DNA of 64,000 bases from the NCBI RefSeq assembly GCF_003473485.1, contig NC_053043.1, positions 37,114,576 to 37,178,575 of the forward strand, written 5' to 3'. Numbering within the stretch: position 1 is the stretch's first letter; each line of letters begins with the position of its first letter. Both the position numbers and the translations under genes were made by a program. The DNA is from Medicago truncatula. Its lineage: Eukaryota > Streptophyta > Magnoliopsida > Fabales > Fabaceae. Under the pieces are notes generated by a model, which searched no databases, was not told the DNA's origin, and saw only the letters and a program-made list of their open reading frames with translations. This document shows positions 34,961 to 47,814 of the stretch, piece after piece.

Positions 34961-36000
34961 AAAAAAAAAAACTATTAAAAACGTGTTTGATGAGTTTGTT
35001 TTAAGAATATAGGGTGAAGAGTGGATGACAATGGCATTGTGACAAAAATGGAAAGAGTACGTTGAGTGGAGTTTACACTAACACTAATGATTGTTGAACA
35101 ATGACAATGGGGTGGAACATGAAGAATTTGGTATGGTGACAACTATGAATGGTGGAAACATCATTGGTAGATAGTTTCCATGGTAACAATGGTGGAAGAT
35201 GGCCATATGTGTGTGATTTGTGAGTAATAAACTCGTTTTGATACTTAAATATACGCGAGGTGTTTTTACTATAGTCTTTTACCTTATCAAAATTACAAAA
35301 ACATATTCAAACATGTCTTGTGTTCTTAATTTTATGAATTAAATTGACTAAGAAAGACACATTGTAGAATGATTTTAGCAACATTTATAAGAACAAAATT
35401 TACTTTAACCAAGACATTGTCCTCTCTTCTAAGCTTTTCTAAAAACATATATAGTTTTTAAAAAATGTGGAAATGGAGGAAGTTTCTCCCATAAGGTTTG
35501 TTTACTTTCTGAATATATTTTTAGAATTTTCATTTTCTAATAATAAAATACATAATTATGTTAAATTGTTAATAAAAAAAAGATAGAAGACTCGTGTGTT
35601 GAATATTTATATAGAGAAGATGGAAGAAAAACTAGAAAGAATGTATTTTCATAAATAATTAAAATAATGTTTTGATATTTTTAAATTTGTTGAAATAGAA
35701 ACTGAATCGAATCAGCTTGAATCGAATCAAGTTACACGAAGAATCAAATGATCTGAATTATTTTGATCCCTTATATCTCTAGAAATGATGACTTAAGTCA
35801 AAGTATTAGTGATTCGATTCACTCTTCATATGAGAATCATGATTCGAATCAGAGTGGATGGGTATCAAATTAATCATTTTTTGCACTATTTATTCAATTC
35901 AAGGTGTTAATGAATTCGAATCAAATGTGTATTAATTTTTGTTTTATTTTATGTCAAATTTGTTCCTATCCCTCTCAATTATATATATTTGTCTCTATCC
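34961..36000. other. Intergenic, nothing recognised
   Basis: AT-rich with a cluster of gaatcgaatca-like words at 35700-35930 (several direct and inverted gattcgaatc motifs), possibly a degenerate repeat. No gene seen. Confidence 0.35.
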
Positions 36001-36002
36001 CT

Positions 36003-36085
36003 GTTAACTTAGCTCAGTTGGTAGGGATAATGCATAATATATGTAAGATCTGGGGTTCGAATTCCGACACCTCAGAAAAAAGAAA
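36003..36085 (+). mobile_element. tRNA-derived SINE-like copy
   Basis: ttaacttagctcagttggtaggg (box A), ataatgcataatatatgtaagatc, then tggggttcgaattcc (box B), ending in an A-rich tail. Nearly the same sequence occurs at 44813-44896. It resembles a tRNA promoter region, but the acceptor and anticodon arms do not form a tRNA. Confidence 0.65.
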
Positions 36086-36722
36086 AAAATATACTTGTCT
36101 CTACTCATTTTCTCACTATTAATCAGTTTTAAAAACACACACTCTCTCTCTCCACTCTTTTGATTAAACACTTTTTCAAAGAACAATTGTACGAATCGAG
36201 ATCTAGGTTGATAGGGTACTATAGGATATTGTAAGAATTGGTTTCTCTCAAGGATCTTGGTAAGACATAAAGGATCTAAAGCAAAAGTAGTTGTCTTTTA
36301 CCTCCAAATGTAATTGTGGGGGTTGTTTCTCAAGACATCAAGATTGAAGGGCATTGAAGCTAGGGCCGGATTCAGAAATTCTACTAAGTGGGGTCGAGGT
36401 TTTCTACCGTCAATATTTATACAATTATACAATTTATAAATTGATATCATTGTAAAAAAAAGGAGATTACATAAATCATATCATTTTTCAAGGAACATCA
36501 ATCATATCATTGTATAGAAACAAGTCATATGACTATTTTGGTCTAGAAAACTACTGAATATTCAATTCCTTCTGAGTGCAAAGAAACATTAGCATGTCTA
36601 CTTACATTTTCTTGAAGTTAACTCATTTGGTTAAGGTTCATATTTCTAGCAATCCTGTGTAGCTATGTGCTCAAGCAGAAGAATAACACATAATAGACAT
36701 ATAGAATGAAACCAAATTAACA

Positions 36723-39700
36723 CTAATCTTCAAGAAGAGCAGCATACAACATTTCATTCCAAGTATCAGGAACACCAGCAAGACACCAGTGACTACAGTC
36801 GACATAACTTTCTCCGCGGCCGGTGTAGATAGACGGGTGACCATCCCTCCTTAACTGTGTTAGCAAAGTGATGTCAAGCAATTGTACTGGCTTCTCCATT
36901 TTACTTATAATAGTCTTTACAGTGTCTACACCAGGATAAGGTGGCATTGGTCCTTGATCTGGTTTAGTTTTTCTCAAGCACCCTTTTCCACTAAAATTTT
37001 CATGTCATTCAGGAAAAGAAGAAAAGGGAAAAAAGAGTGAGTCTTTGAGTATATTACCAATTCATCATAATAAAATTCAGTGTCTTAAATGTCTTTCTAT
37101 GATCTCTCTTCACATAATACTTATAATCAAGATTTAACAAAAGGTCACACAACTAGAATCTTAGCTGTGGAATTGAGGATTTAATGTTGCCACGATCGCA
37201 ACAGGCTGCAACCTATGTAGCACTGGGACTTCAAATTAAAGGTGTGTCCTGTCTGGTGTCTATTACGTGTCAGAGAGAGTCGGACACCAACACGAAACTA
37301 TCACATACAATTTACATTCATTTTTTTTTCTTTCAAATTTCAAACAATTATCAATGTCGACGTGTCATTGTCGTATTTAGTGTATGCATCTATGACAGTG
37401 CTTCATAGAACACAATTGAGACTTCATTTGGCTGAAATTTTCTGCTATACCAATGATTGTAATGTGACCACATCCATTACTGGATAAAACCTACTTATAA
37501 TTCATGCAGAATTGAGTTTATTAAGTTATACACATAAACATTTAGTTAGCACATACTTTGAAAATTTAGACCCATGTGCCTGCTTTTAAGTAACCACCAT
37601 CATGTACAATTAAGATAAAATAAAATAAAAAGGACAATCAGGTGTACTAAAGCTCCCGCATACGCAGGGTCTGGGAAGGGGTCCCACCATTTTTGGTTTA
37701 TTGTATGCAATCTTACCCTGTTTTTTACGCAAGAGGCTGTTTTGAAGACTTTAACCCTTGACCTTTCAGTCACATGACAACAACTTTAATAACCAAAATC
37801 CAAACATTCATTGAGTAGAGGGGAAGAAAGAGTTAAACTTACTCAACATGAGAAGCAGCAATTCCCTGAAACAAGACTCTAGTCTTTGAGGGTTCAATGT
37901 TGGAATCAACCCATTTGGCCCAAGTGCTTAATCCAATCTTAAAAGCTTCTAAATGATCCATCTCCTTGATTAATTCATTCCCAACTTGAAAATAATCCCA
38001 TCTGTGAAAACATTAAAATAAATAAACCATTAGCCACATAATCCTCAAATTCCTCAATAAAATATACCAAAATTTGAGTTAAAAAAGTTCAATACGTTTG
38101 AGATTTTCCAGTATGAGTCCACCAATGATATGTATTGAAAATCAACACATCAAAACCTTTCCATTGATTCCCTGAGCTAATTGTGTCCAACCTCAATATT
38201 CTTCCTTTTTCTTTATCATGAACCAAATCCACTAGAAACCCATTTTTCAACCACATGATTGAAGCTTCATATTCCTATAAAACCCCCCAAAAAAACCAAA
38301 TTAGACAGAATTAATAAACTAATCAAACAAATACAAAAGACTCATTATTTATTTTTTGTAATGCAAATATAACTATACTAAAGAATAGTACCGGAATTGA
38401 GAACACAGTGAGTTGGTTTGTTTGTTTTGTTAAGGTATAATTTGCATTTGGGATTGCAATGTGAAGCAAACAAGTGAGTGATTGCCACATGTTGTTGCTT
38501 ATGGAGTCTCCCACAAACAATATCTTCTTTCCTTTGTATCTTTCCAAAAACTTCCCACCATCAAACCTGTTTAACAAAAATCATTAGAGTAGCCAAAAAA
38601 AATTAAACATGAACATTGTATTACCAACATTATACTCATCCGAGTTTAACCAGACCCAAGACCTAGATCTCTTAAACAAGGTCTCGAGTTTGATTCTTGT
38701 GACGGAAACAACTTGGTTAACAAAAGTCATTATGTAAGAAAAATAATGTTTACTTTTTTGCTAAGTAAACATAAACATTTTTTCTCTGAAGAAGCTAAAC
38801 TAGCCCACCCAAATTGACACTAAGGAGAATTGAAATGAGACCTTAAGAGTAGCACACTCTAAGGTTTCAAACCACCATAAGCATTGAACTACTAACATTA
38901 CATTCATCCTAGTCTAACTAGACCTAGATCCTTAAAGCAATGTCTCGAGTTTAAGCCTTGCGATGGAAAAAATGTGGCTAACTTTTTTTGCTGAAAGCAA
39001 AAAAATGTTTACTTTTGTTGCCGATCAAACATAAACATTGAATTAACAACATTACATTATTAGTCCAAGTGTAACCAGACTCAGATCCCGGTTTCAGAAA
39101 CATAGTTGAAAATGGAGATCCCACTAAAAATAGTCAGCTAAGTTCTCGAAAAACATAGTCAATCATCGACAAATCGGTTAAAAATTCACACCAATATCAT
39201 ACAACAACAACAACTAAGTTTTATCTCACTAAATTGGTCGGCAACATGAATCAAACAACGTCATAAGTCATAACGCTCAATCATATTTCTATCCAACTCA
39301 TTAATTATTTTATATTTTTCTTATCACCTTCTCTTTTAGTTTCACACAAAAATCATAACAACAACAACAACAACAAAAAACATTAAAAATGAAAATAAAA
39401 AACAAGAACTTTAGTGACTACCCATTTGAAGATACATTCCAAAAAACAAAACTTTAACTCAAATATAACTACCTTGGAAGATTACATCTCGAGGGCTTCC
39501 ATCTATACTTGATATAATCTTTATCAGTTCTACCATTTCCAAGACAATCAAAACCTTGACCAATGAAAGGACAGTCTTTTGAAGCATCATAGAGAGGGTA
39601 AGAGAAGGTAGTGGAATCATCATCATTGACCCAGTTTCCTTGAGAATAATCACATGGTTGTTGTAGAGAAAGTGATAGTGTCCATAGAAATGCTGAAGCT

Positions 39701-39738
39701 AGTAGCAGAAGACATAGTTGGTGGAATGTGAGTGACAT
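36723..39738 (-). CDS. TRICHOME BIREFRINGENCE-LIKE protein A (polysaccharide O-acetyltransferase family), five exons
   Basis: Exons on the minus strand are 39738-39473, 38566-38392, 38274-38096, 38001-37843 and 36990-36723, all with GT-AG borders, giving 348 residues. An N-terminal hydrophobic signal/anchor (about 5-25) is followed by the PMR5 N-terminal domain ([34 protein letters not shown]). The GDS motif is at residues 108-110 (ILFVGDS) and the DxxH motif at the C-terminus is D324-H327 ([16 protein letters not shown]). GDS and DxxH supply the catalytic Ser-His-Asp in this family. TBL proteins act in the Golgi and add O-acetyl groups to xylan, mannan, xyloglucan or pectin. The polymer here cannot be told. 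It is a tandem paralogue of the gene at 42561-47578, with the same intron phases. The exon 5 acceptor is the least certain border. Confidence 0.9.
37625..37795 (-). mobile_element. Au-type SINE in intron 4 of TBL gene A
   Basis: On the minus strand: ttattaaagttgttgtcatgtgact, ggtcaagggttaaagtcttc, cagcctcttgcgtaaaaaacagggtaagattg, then ggtgggaccccttcccagaccctgcgtatgcgggagcttta. The order and wording match my memory of the widespread Au SINE family of plants (tRNA-related head, conserved body). The name is from memory. The sequence relationship should be tested by search. Confidence 0.6.
38610..39105. repeat. Three diverged direct repeats in intron 1 of TBL gene A
   Basis: Copies at about 38617-38705, 38878-38968 and 39040-39100 share the order accaacattatactcatcc.agt.taaccagac, (agacc)tagatc.cttaaa, (ca)a.gtctcgagtttgattcttg. 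A weaker fourth copy lies in an intron of TBL gene B (43057-43110). The gtctcgagttt.atjunction looks like a box B. They may be decayed tRNA-related SINEs. Confidence 0.45.
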
Positions 39739-39784
39739 TTTTTTTTGAATTGTGACAAACTTCAGAGACGTTTGGTTTTTGTCC

Positions 39785-39793
39785 TATATATAT
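39785..39793 (-). promoter_or_regulatory. Probable TATA box of TBL gene A
   Basis: Minus-strand tattatatatatagg, about 47-55 bases before the ATG. This is a short spacing, so the leader would be only about 20 bases or the true start site lies elsewhere. Confidence 0.45.
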
Positions 39794-39799
39794 AATACT

Positions 39800-40990
39800 G
39801 TACTTTATATTATTTTATTTTATTTTTGTTTGAAGCATGCTTTATTTATTTATTTAATTTTTCTGAAAAGTTTTGTCAAAAAAATATAAATAATTTTTGA
39901 GAAAGATTCTTGCTTTTTTGACGAGACTTTATTGTAAATTTTATTCTGGTTAATAAGTAAAAAGAATTCATTTTTACATTGGTTAGGAAATTTAGTTAAG
40001 TCTAACTAATTTTTTTAGATTTTATGTAAAATATAAGTTGGATTTACTAAAAGTGTTTTGTTTGATATTTGGTGGTAAAAGTTAATCAATAATTTGTATT
40101 GAATGTCTTTGAACTAAATAAATGATATAATAAAAATAATAATATTAAATAATTTAAAAGTAATTTTATGTGTTTTAGAGTTGTCAATTCAGTTAAATTC
40201 ATCATTTATCCACCAACCGTCCAACGATAAATCTTTCTATTCATTCATTAAACAATAAAGTTATTAATGGACTTCCTTCCAAAAAAAGAGGTTATTAATG
40301 GACTGAATTCAATTAACCAAACTTTTTTTTTTAATCCGATGGATATTTTTAGATAAAATCCAATAAATAGCTTTAATTATTTTTATAAAACTCTTTTATG
40401 ACAAAAGTAATAATTACATGATTTTTTTTCATATGATAAAAACAAATGAATAATAATTTTCATTTTTATATCTTTTATGATAAAATCAGATTTTTTTTCT
40501 TTAACTTGTCTTTTTTAATCAACAAATTATATAATAAAAACATAAGAGTTATAATAAGCAGAGTATGTCCAATGAACATAGCTTAATTGATAGGAAATTT
40601 TTTTTCATTAAGTTAAGCTATAAGTATGTCACATGAGCATAATTTAGTCGACATGAACAATGCATTAGTATATGCAAGGATCATAGTTTGAACCTTAGAC
40701 ACTTCACTTATTCACATGAATCTTAGCACCTACGTACATTACATGACCAAAAAAAAAAAATCCGAGAAAGCAATGATTTCACCACTTTTAATTTGCTTAT
40801 ATTAGTGATCATGATTTAAGTTCTTATATAATTTTTTTAAAGGTTTTTTCTTATATAATAGTAACCAGAGAGTAATAATTTAGGCTCTATTACAGACTTT
40901 GATTTAGAGAAAATATGAAATAAAATTTTTAAATTGCGTTTTTTTTAATGACTAGTCAAATTTTAAAAATATTTTAGAAGGGGTAACACT
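39800..40990. other. Intergenic between the TBL genes
   Basis: AT-rich. A tRNA-like SINE relic (atgagcataatttagtcgacatgaacaatgc, then gatcatagtttgaaccttagac) lies at about 40630-40735. Otherwise nothing is recognised. Confidence 0.4.
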
Positions 40991-41014
40991 ATTATTTCTA
41001 TTAATGTTAATGAC

Positions 41015-41286
41015 ACTCAGATGGAGGGGGTGAGAACGTTTGATCGCATGTATTTAAGTATTTTGCTTCTCACTTCAAGGTGCTCAACTTAGATCGACTG
41101 GGATTGAAGAATCTAAAAAATCTACATTTCAAAACTTTGAGTATTATGGAATTTAGGGATCTCGTTAGACCTTTCAGTTTGGAGGAGGTGAGGTAGGCGG
41201 TTTGGAACTACAAGTATGCTTCGACATTGATTTGTAATTTATTTTTTTTGGGCTTCTTTAGTAATGTTTTCCATTGTAATTGATTT
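41015..41286 (+). pseudogene. LINE ORF2 fragment (linker before reverse transcriptase)
   Basis: The frame from about 41047 reads HVFKYFASHFKVLNLDR, then FKTLSIMEFRDLVRPFSLEEV, then R-stop-AVWNYKYAST. This is the conserved plant LINE segment that usually continues into DCDSxKSPGPDG. The fragment stops at a hAT-type insertion. LINE 3' UTR-like sequence (ctagtataccttgtgct) resumes after it at about 41904. Confidence 0.7.
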
Positions 41287-41873
41287 CAGTGGCGGAGCCA
41301 GGAAATTTATAGAGCCTGGGCAAAATAAAATAATGATATGTTTTACCTACGGAGAAAACCGTACGTAAAGGTGGAAAACATGTCGTGACAGCTATTTGGC
41401 ACCGACAAACAGATTTAGCTACATAAATTTTTCCTATATTGACGGATTTTGGCCGTCACAAAAATTCAAATTTGTTGTAAATTTCTTGTAGCGATACAAA
41501 GAAAGTATGGGCAGTGGCGGATCTTGATTAAATTTGTTGGGGGTGCCAAATTGTATGTAATATATATATATAGAACTGTTTCAATATGTAACAAGAAGTG
41601 GTAAGTAGATAAAGTGGTTAGTGTCTTTTGATTTTAGTGTGAGGGAGCCGGTTCAAGTCCCTACAGGGACACTTTTTTGAGGCGATTGGACTCAAACCAG
41701 TGACATCACATTAAAAGCACGCTCGCCTTTCCACTGCAATCAAGGGAAACTTATTGATAATTTATGCCCAATATGATATATATAGCAACCTTGAGGGATG
41801 GTATGGCTCCTATAGGTCCCCAAAGTGAGCCCGAGCGCGTGCCCAGTCTAGCTGAGTGGTGAATCCACCCCTG
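41287..41873. mobile_element. hAT-type non-autonomous element with 8-bp target duplication, inserted in a LINE remnant
   Basis: Flanked by identical attgattt (41279-41286 and 41874-41881), the 8-bp duplication typical of hAT elements. Left end cagtggcggagccagg, right end (reverse complement) caggggtggattcacc, imperfect inverted repeats. A second cagtggcggatcttg at 41514 suggests internal duplication or a nested relative. Between them is a separate segment with a gacggattttggccgtcac word. A tRNA-like ggttcaagtccctacaggg lies at 41651-41669. No transposase. Confidence 0.75.
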
Positions 41874-41959
41874 ATTGATTTTGAACCCTTTTGTATTATG
41901 TTCTAGTATACCTTGTGCTAGAAAAAAATGTGACTTTGAGTAATATACACATTCTTGTT

Positions 41960-42560
41960 CAAAAAATATATATATATTTTTTTTATAAAATATTTTTTCT
42001 CTAAGAAAATATGAAACATTTGACAAAATGCGTTATATCTTATTTCATTCCGTTTATGGTTTTAAACAATTTAAGTAAAGTATTTAATTACTCCAATATT
42101 TCACTCCCTTCTATATTTTCTTTTACCAGCAAAATGAATACTTATTAAATTATAGCAGCCAAAAACAAAGGTACAAGTTGTACCAATGCAAGCTGCATAG
42201 TCCAGTACACATACAAAGAATTACATATGTAATTAACTCACTTTCATCACATTTTATTACTTCAAACATACCTTTATAGTGGTGGAGGAATGGACTTCAA
42301 AATTATATTCAAACTATATTGAGTCTAGTGTTCAATATAAAGACTTTAGAGCACAAACTATATTATTTCACAAACTCAATATCCAAAATAGTTTTATTAT
42401 TATTATTACTATTAAATTTTGAGCACACTCCAATAGTACAAAAGGATAGTCAAGTTATCAAATCCATATCAAGCCACCCCAATTTTTCTATATAAATTTT
42501 TATCTATAAAAATCCACTAAATCCCCCCAATTTGATTAATCATAAAAAATCAAAATCAGT
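41960..42560. other. Downstream region of TBL gene B
   Basis: AT-rich. It probably includes the 3' UTR near 42400-42560. No other feature seen. Confidence 0.4.
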
Positions 42561-45500
42561 TTAAATAAGGTTGTAGAGTATTTGGTTCCAAGTATCTGGA
42601 ACACCAGAAAGACACCAATGGCTACAATCCATTCCCTTTGAACCAAAAAGTCCATAAATTGAAGGATGGCCATCTTTTCTTAGGAGTGATAGGGTTGTGA
42701 TGTCAAGCAATGTGACTGGTTTCTTAATTGTGCTTAGTACACCCTTCAATACACCCACAGCCGGCGGCAATCCACCTGGATATGTCGATCCGGTCAACGG
42801 TGTCTTCTCTCGGATACAGCTCTTTGCACTTGGTTCATTCCATAAGGTGCCACTGAAATTAGAGTTCAAATTAGAAACACTATTGTCATGTCACAAAAAC
42901 TTATTTTGTAATGCATTTAATTGTAAATATTAGAATTTGAGTCCAATAATTCAAGTACTTAATACTAATAATCATCTATTCCAATCAAGTTAAGTTGATT
43001 AGTTATATTTCGTTAGTAATTGAATGTGCTCTAAAACAGATTTGAAATTTGTTAAACATTACACTAATCAGAACTCAGATCTCTTAAGTAATATTCGAAT
43101 TTTATAATTAAAAAATATAAATTAAGAACTCAGAACTCACAAAAAGTGATGAGACAAATTTCCCACAAAACCGATAAATATTTTGAACAAATAACATGAT
43201 TAAAATTTACTTACTTGTAATGAGATGGTGAAATCCCTTGAAAGAAGACCTTTACTTTTGCAGGGTCGATGTTGGCATCTACCCATCTTGCCCATGTAGT
43301 GAGTGCTCTTTCAAAAGCTTTCATCCTATCCATGTCTTTCAGAACTTGATTTCCCACTTGTATATAATCCCATCTAAGAAATATCCATTCACTCATACTT
43401 TAATAACAAAGATAGAATTTAGCATAAACTTTTAATACAAATCAATTTTACATTTAGTAATATTTTTTTTATTTCATGGCATCAATTTAAAATATAATTA
43501 TAAAAGTAAAGGTAGTTTTTTTTTTTTTAAATTACGTTGTAACTAACTAGTCAAATCAACTGCCGATACGTCTAGTTGAGTTGGCTAGTTCAATCTAATT
43601 ATATAAAACTTTATTTTCGATATTGCGAACTTTTTTTGTTTTAACCCTCCGATTATCAGAGAAAAATATATAGAAATGATTAACATACGGTTGAGTGGGT
43701 CCTCTACGGTACCACCAATGCCATGTGTTAAAGATAAGCATATCAATTCCTTTCCACAACTTGCTTCCTTGTATGGAATCAAGCTTCAAGACTCTGCCTA
43801 TATCCTCTCGGACAACATCCACTAAATACACGTTCCTATCAAGCATCACTTTGACCTCATACTCCTGCAAATTATTTTAAAAATAAAATAATAATATGAA
43901 TGGAAATTTCCTAAGATAATGAGGAAATCAAATAATGCAATAATAAAAAACACAATTTTGTGAGACGTGGCTATGTTGGCATTATACATGCATTGAGATT
44001 ATGGGTAAGAGAATCTATGTTTGATTATGACAAAACACAAATTTTGTGAGGCAGAGATATAGCTATAGTTTCACATCAATTGAGGATTAGTCTTATGGAG
44101 GTGATGAAAGTTGGAGATGTATTATGGAATCTCAATTAAGCTAATAACTCATTTACAATGATTTAAAAAATATAATATAAGTCCGTTTGGATTAGGCTGA
44201 TTTTTGAGTTTATAAACATGTAAATAAATAAGTTTTTATGCATTATCCATAAGTTTGTAAACGTAGTTTATAAAAATAAAAAAAAAACAGTTTACAAAGA
44301 TACATTTTTCGTTAGTGGAAACTTATAAATTAACATAAAACTTATTTATTTGCATAAGCTCAAATAAGTCTAATTTAAACGGGTCCTAAGTCTCGTAAGA
44401 ATAATTCATATAATAAAATAGTAAAAATGTTTGGTCATTACCCAAATATGAGAAAATAAATGTTCACTTAACTGAATATAAAAGCTTTTGATTTTGAAAG
44501 CAATTTTATCCTAAATAAGAGAAAGTGGTAGGAGTTGGATCTTGCAAGTAAAAAATGGGGGTGCATTAAAAATGGAAGCAACGTATGGAGATAGCCATTT
44601 GCCTAACTTACTTGTGAATATGGACAACCATTGACATTACAACAACCATTGTAACTAACCTCACTTTGTCTATTTCTTATGGTTGCAATACAAATAAATT
44701 AATGATTCACTTTCTTTACTTTAAAAAAATAAATAGCATAAAGTTAATTAATGATTCACTTTGTTTACTTTAAAAAAATAAATAGCATAAAGTTAGATGT
44801 ATAATTTTATGTCATCGTGAACTTAGTTTAGTTGGTATACATAATGCATAATATATGTAAGATCTGAGGTCCGAACTCCGACCACCACAAAAAAAATGTA
44901 TAATATTATGAAAAATATATATATCTTACCGTAAATGTAAATATAGAAACATCTCCAACTCTAGCCACAGTGTAACTGGAATTAGGCACTGCAGAATGAA
45001 GCAAGCAAGTCAAAGACTGCCATTGATTTCTGCTCAATGAATCTCCCACAAACATGATGCTCTTCCCCCTCATTCTTTCCAGAAAATCTTGTCCGTCGAA
45101 CCTACGATTAAACATAATAAAATATGTAATTAGATGAGTTGCGTTTTGAGAGTTCATCAAGGTCAAGACGAACTTAAATACTCAAAGAATGTTCGCAAAT
45201 AATACACAAAAGAGGTCCTCACGCTAAATTTGAACTAACAACTTAATAAGGTATAGGTCAACTCCTATCAACTTAATACATTTTTTTGTGGTGATCGAGA
45301 TTGAACCTTGGACCTTACATATATTATACATTATCTCTATCAACTGAATTAAGTTCACGAGAACCCCGCTTCATTTTCTACTACTACATTATTGATTCTT
45401 ATATAATATTAATTGTTAAAATATCATTGTAATTTATTTTTGCTGACTTCACTTGCCACTTTCAGTTCAAGTTGTTTGCATGTAGTACTCCAAAAACTAA

Positions 45501-47578
45501 AATTAGAACAAAACTACGAAAGGAGAAGGGATACATTGGGAATAAGATAGAATGTGGAGGTGAAAATGGTCAATATAAAACAAGAGTTTCTCAGTTTTGG
45601 TCTATTGCGGGTCCCTCACCGACACTTTCTTTTCTCATAACAAATGATAGAACATGATAATTGAGAATCTAATTATGATGTACTAAATAAACCTTTTTAT
45701 AAAAGAAAAATTAGATGAGGATCAATAACAAATTTATTACAAACTACATGGACTTAAACTAAACAAAAAAATTGCAGACACCGATGTCAAAATATGGTAA
45801 AAATGCATGGGCTAATCACACACTTAAGCCAACATTTATTTAAGAACTTATATATTATCATAAAGAAGTTCTCGCGTCGGTTGTAAAATTTAACTTCACA
45901 ACTCTATAATATATACGTCAAGTTGTTACTAACTGAATCATTTTTTATAACAATTATGGTGTGTTAATTAATTAATGGAGGATGTTAAATAGAGTCTCAG
46001 AGACATTGGTTAAACAATTAAAAAGATAAGTTTTTTTTTTTATTAAAGAGTCGTGTAATTACGAGTGAATCAAAAGTAATAATTATCCTCACTTCGTCCC
46101 TATATCTAAGCATCATTTTGTTAGATGCAAATTATACATACATATAAGGATGAAGGAAGTATTTTTAAGATAAAAATTCTACTTTTGAATCCTGTAACCA
46201 GTGTCCCGAGACACCGGTTAGCGATACCCTTAATTAATTACTAATGTTTGGGTGTTATGTCACATTGACATGTGACAACTTACAAGACCTTTTAACAAAA
46301 CACTAATTTGGAGCCAACCCAAGCCAAACATTCGAGCTTTAATTCCCCGATAATGTTTATTCCTTAAAAAAATCCAGTTGTTTTACAGGCTGTTATGATT
46401 GGATCATACCAAAAGGTCACATGATAGATCTCCTACTACTTTTCTTTTCTAACAATGAAAAAAATATGTTGAACAAAAATGCTTGAAACAAAAAACAAAA
46501 ATGAAACCTTAATAAATGGTGCATTTAATATACACAAATGATAAAAATAAAGCCCGTCATCAATTATAAAATAAATGAAAATTAATTTTTTGTCACAATA
46601 GAACTAAACTAGCACCAAACATATCCCTTAAATATGAGTTTTCAATAAATCTCTCATAACTACCAAACTATAGATGCCTTTTTTGTCATAATGTTTTAAA
46701 TAACATTTCTTTTGATTATTTTTTTAAGTCTTGCTAACAAATGTCCTCAGGGTTAGGACACCTGTTAAGGAAACAAAAAAATACAAGTTTATATTGGTAA
46801 CTATAATTTTCAAACTTTTAAAAAGTTAAATTCATCAATTTTCATCATTTTCTAACACAATATTTTTATTATTGTTCTCTTCAGCATTTCTCGTATTCTT
46901 TTATAGCCTACCTATAGCATATAATCATATATTGATATTTATATGAACACCTCTTCAGCTAAAACCTTGGTTTGTCGCACTATAGTGGAGTCTTTTTTGT
47001 ATTTTTATGTGTAACTATGCAGATTGATCCTTTAAATTAGATAAGAGTGACAAAGTCCTCCCTCATACTAATTTGAAATAAACATACTAACATAACTAAA
47101 TATTTTTGTTTTTTGAGTAAACTAACTAGCATTGAAAATATTGATTACAACCAACAACAATTGGTACTAGTAGTTAAGTATTACTCAACTAAAAATACAG
47201 AACAAGTTTAAATATTGAAAGGTAGTAATAATTAAATTATGCTAATGTGACAAGTATAAAGTGAAAATGACAATAAAAAAAGTAACCAATAAGATTCAGA
47301 AAGAGTAATGATAACCTGAGTAAATTGCAGGACAGTGGTTGCCATCTATAATGGGTATAAATCAGATCAGGTCTACCATTTGCTTCACACCGGAACTCTC
47401 TTTCTATAAATGGACACGTGGATGTTGGTTTATACAACGGATATGATTCATCCACCACCCATTTTCCTGTAAACATATCACACTGTTGAGAAGAACCTCC
47501 ATAACCCTTTGCTTTCACACTCACCACCACCATAAGAATAAGGAAAAAATATGAGAGAATATAGTGAATATAACCCAT
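42561..47578 (-). CDS. TRICHOME BIREFRINGENCE-LIKE protein B (polysaccharide O-acetyltransferase family), five exons
   Basis: Minus-strand exons are 47578-47316, 45101-44930, 43864-43689, 43373-43215 and 42852-42561, with GT-AG borders, encoding 353 residues. Order: signal/anchor (about 5-22), PMR5 N-terminal domain ([34 protein letters not shown]), GDS at 107-109 (IMFVGDS), the NTWHWW motif, and DxxH D332-H335 ([16 protein letters not shown]). All four intron phases equal those of TBL gene A, which proves a tandem duplication of a common ancestor. The proteins have diverged widely outside the motifs (for example [13 protein letters not shown] here against a shortened [10 protein letters not shown] there), so they may have different polymer targets. 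Expected site is the Golgi. Intron 1 is 2.2 kb and carries a SINE-like copy. Confidence 0.93.
44813..44896 (+). mobile_element. tRNA-derived SINE-like copy in intron 2 of TBL gene B
   Basis: cgtgaacttagtttagttggtatac, ataatgcataatatatgtaagatctgaggtccgaactccg, then accaccac and an A tail. It is nearly the same as the copy at 36003-36085, with box B eroded to aggtccgaactcc. Confidence 0.65.
45281..45366 (-). mobile_element. tRNA-derived SINE-like copy in intron 1 of TBL gene B
   Basis: The minus strand reads cgtgaacttaattcagttgatagagataatg..., then aaggttcaatctcgatcaccacaaaaaaa. It is the same family as 36003-36085 and 44813-44896, in opposite orientation. Confidence 0.65.
46088..46165. mobile_element. 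Short hairpin MITE-like repeat
   Basis: cacttcgtccctatatctaag at the left pairs roughly with tatataaggatgaaggaagta at the right, about 75 bases apart, a Stowaway-like hairpin inside intron 1 of TBL gene B. The match is imperfect. Confidence 0.45.
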
Positions 47579-47700
47579 TTCTCAACCTCTCAATCTCTCT
47601 TATAGGAAAGGTTATGAGAGAGAGAGAGAGAGGGGAGAGAAAGAGGTTGTTTTGTTTTGTAACTCTCTGTGTTATGAATATTTGTTTGATAAGCTCATGG

Positions 47701-47710
47701 TATTTATATA
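47701..47710 (-). promoter_or_regulatory. Probable TATA box of TBL gene B
   Basis: Minus-strand tatataaata, 123 bases before the ATG. A CT-rich stretch (gagagagagagag on plus, 47616-47633) lies between, as is common in plant leaders. Confidence 0.6.
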
Positions 47711-47814
47711 AGTGTGTGGATGCATGTGTATACATGGGACACTCTTTGAAGAGAGTTATTTTGTTTTATCTTGCTATTTTTAGCTCTTTCTTTTTTAGAA
47801 ATTTTTATTTTGTT

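Noticed and set aside
36003..36085. Possible tRNA gene (good box A and box B)
   Set aside because: The acceptor and anticodon stems do not pair, the region between the boxes is AT-rich, and near-identical copies with A tails occur elsewhere. It is a SINE.
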